Notes under the pieces: generated by a model
The model's input: the letters and a program-made list of their open reading frames with translations, nothing else
Told to the model about the DNA's origin: nothing
Databases searched by the model: none
Position numbers and translations under genes: made by a program
Assembly (NCBI GenBank): GCA_947579665.1
Contig: OX388345.1
Span: forward strand, 73,027,454 to 73,091,453
From: Sympetrum striolatum
Lineage: Eukaryota; Arthropoda; Insecta; Odonata; Libellulidae
Length of the DNA stretch: 64,000 nt
Reading direction: 5' to 3'
Shown here: piece by piece, positions 37,883-48,559 of the stretch
Layout of the letters: every line of letters begins with the position of its first letter
Position numbering within the stretch: the stretch's first letter is position 1

Positions 37883-38995
37883 AATATTTTACTCGCTACG
37901 ATTGTTCAATACTTTCAGGTTGGTTCGGAGTAAGTTACCAGTTTTTTCAAATTTCTGAAATTGCGACATTTTGTGACAGTTATAGACCAATATTTTGTCA
38001 TTTTTCTGTAGCATAGTATAGTAAAAGTCACAATTGGTGTGGATTGTGATAAAAAGGGATTTGAAACATTTTTATTAACGAAGTGATGAATGTCCCGAAA
38101 ACGAGACTATCTGGAAAGAAAACGTGGCTTTTGATCGGCTTATTTACAAGTGAATCGTAGGGGATGTTACCAGCCAAAAGCATGCATTGAAGGCAAAAAT
38201 TATCGCCATAAAACGATAAATGAAAAAGCTAAGTAAAAGGCTTCATTTCGCAAAATTTGGATGAGTTATGAGATGAAAAATCGACCTAATTCTTAGTACA
38301 GCTGATAACGGAAATTCTAGTACAATAGAGAATGCAGAAAATTCATTGTGGTTTAAACCGTTCGTCCTCCTTATCTTCGCGATTCAAGTAAACAGAAATC
38401 ATCAGCACTAATCTCTCTCGATGATGACGTAAGAGTTCCATTTATCCGCTTGCTAGGTTTACGTGAAATCGATGAGATGCATTCTTACGGAAGATAGACA
38501 CGCCGCCACGCGGACGATAAGGCATTCGAAATGTTTCTTTGACGAACAGCCATTCCTTTCAGACAGCCACCAGACAGACGGTGGAGCGTTATATATAAGG
38601 TTTAGAAAATAAAGTTCTCCATTCCCAAACTCGTGGCCTCTCAAAAATAGATCCTAATTATTTTTCGACTCTGAAAGCCTTTGAATGACTACAACTCCCC
38701 TTTCTGTTTCCGACAGCTGAATTTTTGGTGTTGGAGGAACCAGGGCTGAAAATGAAATGCGTTGGGAGGTTTCTAAGATTCTGAGATCCTCCATCTTAAA
38801 TCTCTATTGGAGTGATGCGTGTACGATATTGTTCCCGGGACCAATACAATACCCGTGAAAGCCTTTAAAAGTACCGCAAATTCTCAGATGTGAGTGGGGT
38901 AAGAAAAGATTTTTTCCGAACCTAAGTTTTGTTAAGAGCTATATCGCGTAGTTTTTTTCCTACGTACTATTTTCAGGGAATGAATTTGCATTGTA

Positions 38996-39072
38996 CACTC
39001 CTGGCCAAAATTAACGCAGCACCTCCCTAGCGATCCTTACGACCGGTGCTGCGTTAATTTTGGCCAGGACTG
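38996..39072. mobile_element. 77-bp Tc1/mariner MITE
   Basis: Inverted repeats CACTCCTGGCCAAAATTAAC and (right, reversed) CAGTCCTGGCCAAAATTAAC extend through GCAGCACC. They are about 28 bp each with one mismatch, separated by only 21 bp. TA flanks both sides (38994-38995 and 39073-39074), the target duplication expected of Tc1/mariner. Confidence 0.9.
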
Positions 39073-39079
39073 TACTAGT

Positions 39080-41220
39080 GTATTACTGTTTCAAAAGTTG
39101 TAATGTCCTCTACATGTTTGGCGATGTAGCCAGCATGCTCTTCGCCTACTTGTACCGTAATAATTAAAAACTATAATGACAGAGAGAATTGACTTTTGAC
39201 ATGAGAAAATGTACTTCTAAGTAGTATATATGACAAGTATATACGTAGACATCGAGAATTTTCGACATTTGACTGTAATATCCCTTCCCAAAATCTTTGG
39301 TTCTAAACAGATTACTGTTGCGAAAATAATAAGCCAAAGATTTTAGAGAGAAAAATTACTGAAATAAAAAAGGAGATGTGGATGAAATCACTAGGAAGAT
39401 GAAAATTAAATCGTCATTTTATATGTATGGAAGGTTAAATAATCTGAAAAACGGCTTTAAAAACAATGTTCTTGTCTATATTCGTTTTAGCTATTTAACT
39501 AAAAAAATACTTTTCAAATCACAGTTTCCTCTATGTTTCATACGAAGAGGAAATAAATTGGAGAACCCGAACCTGTTCCTTAAAATTTTTTATCCCCTTT
39601 GACATGGAATTCCTCTATGGTGCCTCTTTTTTGAATTTCAATCGAAATATTTATTTAAATAGAATCAGTAGATTGCAGTTCACGTAACCAAAGAGCGCAG
39701 TTTAATTTCGCTTTTGATGCAGGCGCAGGTCAACAGAGTTTTCCTAAAAAATAAAAAAACGTTTTACGTGGTGTCTTCAAAAATAGCACTTTTAAAGACA
39801 AAAATAACCCAGAAACATCAACGTTCCTAATCCCTTTTATATATCGTTTCCACCAAATTAAAGACTATTTTATATTCTAGCGAGCATTGTGTGCATTTCA
39901 CATATCACTGTGACGGTACTGGAAGGAACGGAGAAGTCAAACCCCGGCCGGTTGGAATTTACAATTTGAAATTGCGGCTTTTTGGAGCTTTTAAACTCCA
40001 ATGCATCAACGACAAGGTCTCCCAGGATCATTACGCGATAGGCCTGTCGGACACCGAAACAAAAACAATCAATTAATTCCATCTTACGCCTCTCCCATCT
40101 TCGCGCGGGGATAAGCGACTATGTAGCCACTTAAGCAGATGCGCGTCGAAGATTTTTCTCTCTTATCCATCTCACTTCAGGAAGCACCGCTTTAAGTCGC
40201 AATAAATCTCCCGGGGAATGGTGCACTGCCGAGATGGAGTCGGTGGTGTTAAGATGGGCAACGAGAGATGGAAGGATGGGCTCAGATAAAGGCCGTGAAG
40301 ATGAAGAAGTCAGCCCGTGGATGAAAACCGCCGATGTAGACGCTGAGGAGAGGAGGAAAAATGCTGTAACGGACACTCGGAAGGGTGGTATCGCGAGAGA
40401 TTGCAAGAGAAGATTCCGAAGGCAAATTCAGCGTGGAGGGAACGGATTATGAGAGAACGAGTGTCGTGTGTAAACGAATTTATCCCCTGGATACACTTCC
40501 CGAGCAAGATTTGCGCTGTATGTACCTGCTCTGTCGTATGTTGAACTGAGAAAATACGTGCAATAGAGAGATGGGAACGAAACGAGTATCTCATTCTCGA
40601 AATGGTTCAACATTAAAAAGTACCACTCCATTTAGCGAGTGACTAACTATAGATAGGTAGATAGATGGATCCCCATAGACGTGGTTAGACCCTTCCGCAC
40701 CTCTTCCATCTGAAATAGCCAGGCGTACATATTTCGGGGTTATAGATCCCATTTTCCATTTCAAATTTATATAATATCCCTTTTGGAAAATTTTAAGTGG
40801 GGTAAGAAAATTACCATCCACGCTATTTTACTTACTTTTCCAATTTTCTTGTGCAAAAAATAATTTCCATTGCATACTGCTATTAATGTGAATCCCGCCG
40901 AGGCTAAAAAACATGATGCAATACTTAGTTTTGGAGAATATATAAAGAAAAGTTACCGTTGGAGGATTCTTCGCGAAGAATATTAAGTTTGTAGTTCCAG
41001 TAAAATATGTTCGCCACTTCCGGGAGAAAACAACTAAGTGCTACAGGGAAATAACCGCTGAAACTAATTGAGAGGGTGAATTTGAAGAGGTTATAACATT
41101 ATCATTTAGGGCCATTAGTTCAGTGTAACTCTGCATTAGCACAACACAGACTAATTTAACATTATCTGCTGTATCTATTTATTTTATTTGTTTGAAATCC
41201 ATAGGTTATATGCCTTAGGA
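39080..41220. other. Intron stretch without recognised features
   Basis: Open frames on both strands are short. A CpG-richer patch at 40080-40590 holds overlapping 70-95-codon frames on both strands without motifs. Confidence 0.35.
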
Positions 41221-41225
41221 ATGCC

Positions 41226-41299
41226 GGCCCATTAGCTCAGTTGGTTAGAGCGTCGTGCTAATAACGCGAAGGTCGTGGGTTCGATCCCCCCATGGGCCA
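41226..41299 (+). tRNA. tRNA-Ile(AAT) copy
   Basis: The acceptor, D and anticodon arms are intact with anticodon AAT. The T stem GTGGG/CCCCC has one mismatch. The 3' flank (AAATATTTTAC, then CCCCAACAGCTAGGGTTTTC) is clearly related to that of the truncated minus-strand copy at 63778-63827. Confidence 0.85.
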
Positions 41300-41765
41300 A
41301 ATATTTTACATGCCCCAACAGCTAGGGTTTTCTATTTCCAAGCAACACCGTTATAATTATTATACTAGTGTTACATATAGGTGGGATTGAATTGTTTTGA
41401 AATCTAGATGGTAAGGCGTTACTTTGTGGAAAACCATTGAAGTTATGAAGAAAAAACTTAGCTATTTTCCACACAATTTAGTTTTTTTTTAATGTCCTTC
41501 AATTGAAATTCGATGGGTGGATATTGGTTGAAACTTGACATACGTAAGTATGAAATGCGAAAAATTAATCATTAACATCTGTCGTTCAATAAAAATAAGT
41601 GATGAAATTTCTTAGATTTCTGAACTACCCCCTTCCGTAAGGTAAGCACATCCATGCCGTAGGCGAGAGACAGGGTAGTTATGCAAAGATATAAATTTGC
41701 TTAAAGATTTATATTTTATGTCCAGAATCCCGGTTGTTGGACACTTTTCTTATACGTTTCTGCAT

Positions 41766-41790
41766 AGGAATTTTCCTGGGTGCATCCCTA
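41766..41790 (+). mobile_element. Short tail fragment of the TCCCAAGG retroposon
   Basis: GGAATTTTCCTGGGTGCATC matches the tail following the palindrome at 51351 (GGGATTTTTCCTGGGTGCAC). Confidence 0.4.
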
Positions 41791-43190
41791 AAATTTAACC
41801 TTAGAATATTTAGAAGACAGAAAAGTAAAACAAAGGACAAATTGAAAGTGAGAAAGTGCGTTCTCAGAAGATGCAGCTGACATGAAGCGAATTCCCTGTT
41901 AAATTGATCATTCTGATACTACGAGCAAGATCAGGGAAATAAACGCTACAAAGAATCAATTCAAGAACTCATTTCTTTCACAAACGAAAACAATCGATTG
42001 GAAAAATAGCGTCTCGGTGCTTGGACCCCTTGAAGGGACCTTAAGTAGATAATAATAATAACCAGACAGATTCCTATTTTTAGCTACGGATGGAATAGCA
42101 TCTACGATTCAGTGCCCAGAGCGGTTGCCTAGGTCTTCCGTAGCTTGCGGCGATAGTGTGTGGAGAAATGACTTGAGGGTAGAGAAAGGTAGAAACATGG
42201 AAAGGGTCGACGAGATCAGAAGTGAACGGAGTTTGCTAGGAGGAACAAGTGCGGGACGAAACGCAGGGGGAGAGCAGGAAATTCCCTCTTCGAGATAGTG
42301 GAAAACAAGAGGGAAGATGCCCTGGGAGTGGAGGGCTTCTGGGATGGGCACAAGGCGTGGGTGTGACCACCTCACTTGCAGAGGCGATGAACCCGAATGG
42401 TGAATAAATCACGTGCAAGTAGAGAGAGGATCACACCCAAGAAATCCCGGAAATGATGAGGAAATTCGAATATTTCTCGTCAATGCGTAGCGAATACGCC
42501 GATCACCTAAGGCGGCCTTTGGACTACAAAATTTTTAAATGTCGAAGTGCAATGATTGTATGAACCTCTAGCCATTACGGAGCGTTTGCGGAATCTGACG
42601 TCAACATCCATCCCCTTGATCATATGTATAGTACAAAACAATGAAATGCAGTCACTATTTGCATACAGAGAATCATGTACTTGACACCGAGATGAGGTGA
42701 ACATATCCTAGAACTACCTCATTCCTCATCTTGACAAAGATGCCTCATTTCCTCATATACACTTTGGTAGCTAATCTTGGGGGGGAAGAGGTTCAGACTA
42801 GCCTCCTACCTGGATAGAGTGCAAATTTAGCTTAATATTTCTTAATTTTTTCTCCCTTTTCGAGTTATACCTTATATTTTTCACTTCATCTTAATTCATA
42901 CACTTACGTATTCAATGATGATTGCAATGATAGCCCTTAATTCGGTTGATGAGGTCAAAACCGATCTACGAGCTGAATGCTATGTTGTACGTCTCCAAAC
43001 AAACAGCTCGAAATATTTAGTTTTAAGGCTAACGTTATATCTAGAAGTAACACTTTAGAGTAATCGTTTAAGGTGGACTCCCTGCCATAAGCAAAATTTA
43101 GACACGCAAGGTACAATTGTAGCGGAAGAAAATATCTGAATATTAAACCACGTTCGGGGATGTGTAAGGGGAAATGTGCAACCGCAAGAT

Positions 43191-43264
43191 GGCCCATCAG
43201 CTCAGTTCGTTAGAGCGTCGTGCTAATAACGCGAAGTTCGTAGGTTCGATCCCCCCATGGGCCA
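43191..43264 (+). pseudogene. Degenerate tRNA-Ile(AAT) copy
   Basis: Full length with anticodon AAT, but it carries substitutions: GCCCATCAG in the A-box region, GTTCGTTAG in the D loop, and a T stem GTAGG/CCCCC with two mismatches. There is no nearby T4 run. Its 3' flank (CAACATTGCTGTACCAGG, then TAATGCAGATTGCAGAA) is homologous to the flank 45-90 bp downstream of the 61180 copy. That indicates a common repeat body with a deletion here. Confidence 0.8.
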
Positions 43265-43449
43265 TTTGGTTTCAACATTGCTGTACCAGGTTATAATGCA
43301 GATTGCAGAAATTCGTAAGGAAAATAAATAGATTAGATGGGTCATCGTGTTTTGCCCCCGTGGCTAAAATTTTCGCATTTCTTAGTAGTTTACAGATTCC
43401 CGGTTTCGAACACCTCTATTACATGTGTGTATGTGCGTGTGTATGTGTG

Positions 43450-44115
43450 TTTGTGGGCGCTCTAACGTAAAAACTATTAGTCGTATCAATACCAAACTTC
43501 ATATATAGCACTATGGTGGGTGCTGCCAGAGTTGATAGGTTTTTGAAGTTAATCGGTAAACCGGAAGTCGAGCAACTCTTCTTCGAAGCAACTTTCCGGT
43601 TTTGCAAAATATCTCCATAAATATGATATTTAGGTATATACTATTGTCTGTAAACTTCTTATAAAATGTAATTTACTAAAACTTTTGTATGAAGCATATT
43701 TTTTTATCACTGATTGTTTAAGAGTTATTCATGAAATACTGATAAACCGGAAGTAGCTGATTGTGTACTTTGTGGGCGCTCTAACATGAAAACTATTTGT
43801 CGTATCAACACCAAATTTCATATATAGCTCATTGGTTGATGTTGTTAGAGGTGATTAGTTTTTGGAGTAAATCGGGTAGCCGGAAGTCGTGCTTTACTTT
43901 TCAAAGCTCGTTTCCGTTTTTGCAAAATATCTTCATAAATATGATATTTAGGTATATACTATTATTTATAAAAGTTTTAAAAAATAAAATTTACTATAAC
44001 TTTTGTATGAAACATATTTTTGTATAACTAATTATTTAGGAGTTATTCATGAAGTACTGATAAACCGGAAGTTGCTGATTATGTTTTTTGTGGGCGCTCT
44101 GGGCGCTGTGGGCGA
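43450..44115. repeat. Tandem repeat, about 319-bp period, two full units
   Basis: TTTGTGGGCGCTCTAAC starts units at 43450 and 43769, and a third begins at 44087 (TTTGTGGGCGCTCTGGGCGC). Each unit contains GTCGTATCAA.ACCAAA.TTCATATATAG, TAAACCGGAAGT twice, and CATAAATATGATATTTAGGT. A (GT)n stretch precedes unit one. Unit identity is high by eye but not scored. Confidence 0.85.
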
Positions 44116-44430
44116 AAGGCCAATTTCACCGTTTTTCATCGAAAATGTCCCGAAAAATATTATTGTATAATATTGTATATAATGTTTGTGGCGTAAAAGA
44201 TAATATGATATAAATTAATCACTTATCATCCAAGTTTAGATGGAATATAAAGTTCGAAAATACTGTCGTAGATACACTATTTCTCCATATTTACTACTTC
44301 TACATGGAGAAAGTCATGTGAAGGCCACATCGGATTTTTTGATATTAGTATCATTTTTGTGATTTCCTTACAATACTGCTTTCATAATTTCTACGTAATA
44401 CACAGCTTTCTTATACATCTTTTAGCTTGT

Positions 44431-44641
44431 ACTATCAGTAGGTTAGCGCAGGTTTTTCACACCCCATTTCTCCGTGGGTGTTTCCCTACAGTGGATATTT
44501 TTTCCGTAAGATAAAGTTTTCCTCTCTATTTCTATTCACCTACACAAAACATTTTTTGTATATAATATCATTGACGAAAGGTTATATGGAAGAATAGACT
44601 TTCCAGTCTCAATCTTGCCTTAATAAAGACCTTAAAAAAAC
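44431..44641 (+). mobile_element. LINE-like 3' end, copy C
   Basis: CTATCAGTAGGTTAGCGCAG, GTGGGTGTTTCCCTACAGTGGA, then AAAGGTTATATGGAAGAATAG. An AGACT/AGTCT hairpin lies at 44596-44609, followed by CTTAATAAAGACC and an A-rich tail. It ends about 105 bp from the donor of the laminin exon. Confidence 0.6.
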
Positions 44642-44746
44642 CTAAGATTTCTTCATACAGTTCCCCGGGATAGTAGTGAGCCCTCAATTAGAGTGATTTG
44701 GAGAGATGAATTATTCAACCCACCATAAAAAAAGCGTTGTACTCAC

Positions 44747-45056
44747 CCAGCCGAAGAGTGAGAGTGACAGTGGTGGGAAACTGGATGTCCTCGTCCATGG
44801 TCTCCGACTGCCACCACGTTTGGTTCTCGGCGTTGTTGAAATCCGTGAGGTAGGACGCAGGATGCGCGTACTGCGGGATGTAAGCGTTGCATACCTTACA
44901 GTACTTGCGAAACCCGGATTCGCCCACTACCCTGCCCCCACTCCACGATGGATCTCCCGTCTGAATGCAGTATTCGTCTGGACCATCTTCACCGCAGGTG
45001 TTCGAAGCCTCCACCGTCACGTTGAAGGCGGCGTTCTCGAAGGGGGGAATACATCT
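44747..45056 (-). CDS. LanB2: Laminin gamma chain, LN-domain exon (N-terminal part)
   Basis: This internal exon encodes 103 residues plus one base of the next codon. It starts [20 protein letters not shown] and ends [10 protein letters not shown] across the splice. Laminin LN hallmarks are visible: NAAFNVTV, an EYCIQTG-type cysteine, a CKVC pair, the YLTDFNN stretch and the WWQSETM motif. In the laminin family this domain is secreted and polymerises laminin trimers in basement membranes. The NAAFN and WWQS wording fits the gamma chain better than alpha or beta. The acceptor is a pyrimidine tract ending TTTGCAG at 45057-45067, and the donor is CTGG/GTGAGT with the intron starting at 44746. The stretch around residues 36-52 ([17 protein letters not shown]) looks longer than in typical gamma chains. 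The signal peptide must be on an upstream exon (higher coordinates) that I could not find. Family assignment is by recognition, not by a search. Confidence 0.93.
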
Positions 45057-45886
45057 CTGCAAAGAAAGGGAGCATCGATGAGTGGATGATGTGGCTGTAT
45101 CTATTTATTTAAACTATCGCCGAAGTTAGACGAAAGTCTGGTGACTGCAAACCACTTAGCAGGACAGCGGTGTTCATTTGACGATTTTTCAGTTTTACTT
45201 CAAAATTTTTTATGTTAAACATTTTTCATTTCTTGAAACTCTTCGAGTTTGTGTGATACCGTCCTAAATTTAATAAGAAAAAATTAAAATTTAGCTAACG
45301 CTAATGTAGTATTTTTTTGCATTTTTGCATCATATTTTTTGCATTTTTTCATGAATTTGCATCAATTTTTTGCATTTTTGCATCATAGTATATCCAGAAG
45401 GATGGCTGGTAGTCAAATATTACCACTTTCTCTTTTCAAGCCAAGTATTTACTTTTTCTTCGATTTATAAATATTTTCCTGAATATGCTTGCATTCGAAT
45501 AATTTATTACATTAATAACCATAAAATTGATTTTTCAAAGGAGCTTGAGTAGCGCTTGATTATAATACAAAGCATAGTAGAGTAATAGTAATGAACTATT
45601 CGCTCTATCTAGAAATTTGTTTATAAATAATTATAATAACTTTATTGTGCTCTTGAAAAGTTCCATAAGAGCAGAAAAAATAATTCAAATATTATCTGCT
45701 TCATAAGATAATAATACAAATTATAGACATAAGGTAATAATACGAATTATAGACTGCTCACATAAAGATGATACATAAAAGAAAAAGACATAAGCCAGTA
45801 TTATGGTTTTAGAATCATTCCGTGGTAACAATAAGATAATCAAACATTTTTTCTTTAAAATATTGTGCATAAGTGAAATTTTTAAT
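45057..45886 (-). other. Upstream laminin intron start; TTTTTGCAT simple repeat
   Basis: Upstream of the LN exon on the minus strand no signal-peptide exon was found up to 64000. At 45308-45390 a short array of TTTTTTGCATTTTTGCATCA units occurs. The rest is AT-rich. Confidence 0.5.
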
Positions 45887-45898
45887 ATGTACAGGCAG

Positions 45899-46036
45899 TC
45901 CCAAGGAGGAATAGACTTGAAAAAAATCCGACTGGACCGGAAATTTTCGTCTGTCGGACTTTTTTCAAATCTATTCTTCCTTGGGATTTATCCTGGCTGC
46001 ACACCATTTCCTGCAAATAACCTTTACCTATTTTCC
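45899..46036 (+). mobile_element. Palindromic TCCCAAGG retroposon, short copy with 12-bp duplication
   Basis: The element starts with a 34-bp arm (TCCCAAGGAGGAATAGACTT, continuing to ATCCGAC), a 20-nt loop and an inverted arm ending TCCTTGGGA at 45986 (about 31 of 34 paired). The tail TTTATCCTGGCTGCACACC...CCTATTTTCC runs to 46036. It is bounded by the perfect direct repeat ATGTACAGGCAG at 45887-45898 and 46037-46048. The tRNA-like core of the 51.4-kb copy is missing. Confidence 0.85.
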
Positions 46037-46530
46037 ATGTACAGGCAGGTTGTTCCAGAAATTAGATGCAGTAATCAAGAGGGATTTCAAGAAAGCGTTA
46101 GTCCGAGGGATTAGACATCAAAGATAGGACCGGAGCGTGTAGTTTTACTAGAAACAGTATATTTGGAAGTAAACATGTCTTGGATGCACTGTGGTTGAAG
46201 ATCGCGAAAAACTGTTAACACAACTGAACCAAGCATGTATTTTCTTTTGGTATTTGGTCTTAACCACTTCAACTGACGGCGGTAACGTGAGAATATACCT
46301 TACTTTCGCTCAAATAGATAATAAAAATTTGAAAATTTTAAGTAACTAAGCATCACATATCTGTAGCAGAAAGATTGACGGATTTTGCCGTCATGTTTTG
46401 TTTTAAATATCACATTTATTTTCTTTTTCCTTACATTGCCTCCTTTTTACATATTGCAGGATGATTATATTTTCACTGCCTTGTCTGATATTTAACATGT
46501 AAAATTTTTGACACCTGCTATAGGAAAGAG

Positions 46531-46881
46531 GCCAGAAATAAAGAAGTACGAGAAGTACTTGGAAAGTTCTGAAATATGGTTGTGGAGGAAGGTGATTGGG
46601 GTGAAGTGTACAGATCAAACAGCTGAGGAATATCGAAAAGATGAAACAGAAGAAAGCAGCTGAGGGATATCGAATAGAGGGAGACAGCTTGGGACATATA
46701 CTCACTTTAGAGAACTATTGAAGGAAGAATAGAGGGAAGGGGAAGAAGAAGAATGAGAATGCTCGATTACATGGCCGAGTTACAAGCAAATGAAAGAAGA
46801 TGCTCAGGACCGACTACGATGGAGGGTATCCCGTTGAAACCTGAGACAGATTCCACTTAGAAGACAACAATAATAATAGAT
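46531..46881 (+). mobile_element. LINE remnant: reverse transcriptase C-terminal region
   Basis: Frame-broken coding remains read EIWLWRKVIGVKCTDQ (from 46571), RTIEGRIEGRGRRRMRMLDY (from 46711) and AQDRLRWRVSR before a stop near 46840. This order (E.WLWR...W.D, then EG...GRGR.R...LD, then A.DR..WR) is the typical post-RT tail of non-LTR elements. A short AATAATAATA tail follows at about 46868-46881. 5'-truncated and full of stops and frameshifts. Confidence 0.75.
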
Positions 46882-47390
46882 GATTTTTTTATTATTAACT
46901 AATTTATACAAAGATAAGATCCATCAGACTAAAGTCTGTCGACTGAACGTCAATAGATTAAATATTTAAAGTTCAATTTTATAATAAAATACTTTTATTT
47001 AACAGCTCAGAGCTCACCATATAAAATAAAAAATACAAATGGTGTTGATAAGAGAAACAGAATAGAGGGAAAAAACATGAAATAAAACGTTACAATAAAG
47101 TAAGTATGCTAAAAGTTAAATCTGAACTACAGGGTGAGAGTAATACATGAATTAAAAAATATTTGGACTATATAAAAAATCAGGCGAAAGGGAATTTACC
47201 AATCAAGATACAAGCAACCATTTTCCATTCTTGAAGTTTACATGGTTCAGTTAATGCAACAATACAGAAGAACAACTTTGTCCTTCCGACAACGCATTAG
47301 ACAACTTCTGATTATGGTATTAGTGTTCATTATCGAAAACACAAACAAAAATAATAATGAAGTATTTGATGTTTTCCCGGTGTATTTTGC

Positions 47391-47573
47391 TAAGAAAATC
47401 TCCTCGGGTAGACAACCGGGTCAGTTCTTCGGTGTAAACCGACGTTTCGGCGACTTCCTCTGTCGTCATTTTCAGAGATGTCGCCTCCCTGAGGATGGCG
47501 ACAGAGGACGTTGCCGAAACGTCGGTTCACACCGAAGAACTGACCCGGTTGTCTACCCGAGAAGATTTCCTTA
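47391..47573. mobile_element. Inverted dimer of a Penelope-like terminal unit
   Basis: Two 88-bp arms (47391-47478 and 47486-47573) are inverted copies separated by 7 nt. Each holds TCGGGTAGACAACCGGGTCA, GTTCTTCGGTGT and the motif CCGAAACGTCGGTT. The right arm carries a hammerhead-like core: CTGAGGA (47489-47495), stem GGCGAC/GTTGCC (47497-47502 and 47510-47515), GAAAC (47516-47520). The left arm has CTGAAAA instead. AAT-rich sequence flanks both ends. Confidence 0.7.
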
Positions 47574-48401
47574 GTAAAAATAATAATAATAATCATGCTG
47601 TCGTCTACCTTACTCTCTTTCCCCTCTGTCCATAGCTAATTATAGGTCATTAGATATAACTAGTTTCTGCATGATGCGATAAAAGACAGACTGACAAAAA
47701 TTTTAAAACAGACTGTTATGGACCCTTATAACGATGAGTACAATTTTTTTTTTAATTCCTTCCATGTACAGACATGGCTCCGTAACAGATTTATTATAAG
47801 TATTAATATTGAAATCAATGTTAATTTTCCGTTTACGTCGAAGCAAAGGAGCAGAATATGAACATACAAGTTCTTAGTTCTTAATAAACATCGAGCGACG
47901 CTCGGTTCCCTGGTACTATAATAACAGCTATCGTACATGGTCGGGAGCATACATCGCAAAAGGTGAAATAAATCCGCGGACGTGCGATTTCGCGGGTGGG
48001 TGGGTTCGCTTATAACTTGGGAGTAGGGAAATAGTAAAGGTAGAAAGTTCCACAGCGAAAACAGAGCGGGTGGATGTGGTGGGAATTTCGCATTCAATCC
48101 GCTTTTCAGGCGCCCAAGAGACTCAGGAAATGGAAACTTCGGAGCACTTGACCTTTTCTGAGATTTATGGCGGAAGCGAGCGAGAGATGCACGATACGAC
48201 TTATCGAGAATCTCCGCGTCTAATTTCAGTAGCGGATCCTCAGCTTGAAGAAATGACCTTTTTGAAGTTCTCTGGGCGAAATGCGATTCTCCTCGAACTG
48301 ATTTTCCACCTCCTTAATAACTTCATTACGGATTCTCCACGTTCTGGGGTAATATAGAAGAAATGATACCTCAGAGCACTTATGGAGAAAGACATTAGTC
48401 A

Positions 48402-48534
48402 ATTTGGCAACGCCGGAACTATCTATAACTCGCTTCCGACGTTGCCACAAAGTCCCACCTTCGTCTTAACAGTGAATGTTCTGTGATTTGGCAACGCCGG
48501 ATTAAAAACCAATTAGATTGCGACGTTGTCACAT
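48402..48534. repeat. Two tandem TTGGCAACG hairpin MITE-like units
   Basis: Unit 1 (48402-48450) is ATTTGGCAACGCCGGA...TTCCGACGTTGCCACAA. Unit 2 (48486-48534) is ATTTGGCAACGCCGGAT...GCGACGTTGTCACAT. Both fold as imperfect hairpins of about 50 nt, 35 bp apart. No target duplication was recognised. Confidence 0.6.
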
Positions 48535-48559
48535 ATTCCTACCACTTACTAACTAGGGA

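Larger units (their letters stand above)
7676..44746 (-). other. 37,071-bp phase 1 intron of the laminin gamma gene
   Basis: The interval is bounded by GTGAGT at 44746-44741 and a pyrimidine-rich CAG acceptor at 7687-7676. It splits the LN domain inside the Gly codon of the LGKAFD motif. Plus-strand tRNA genes and a large collection of transposon remnants lie inside it, annotated separately. No other host exon could be recognised in it. Confidence 0.85.

Noticed and set aside
47726..48097. Minus-strand frame with a hydrophobic start as the laminin signal-peptide exon
   Set aside because: The start looks slightly signal-like, but it is Pro-rich, no GTRAGT donor follows in a suitable place, and the product does not lead into the LN exon.
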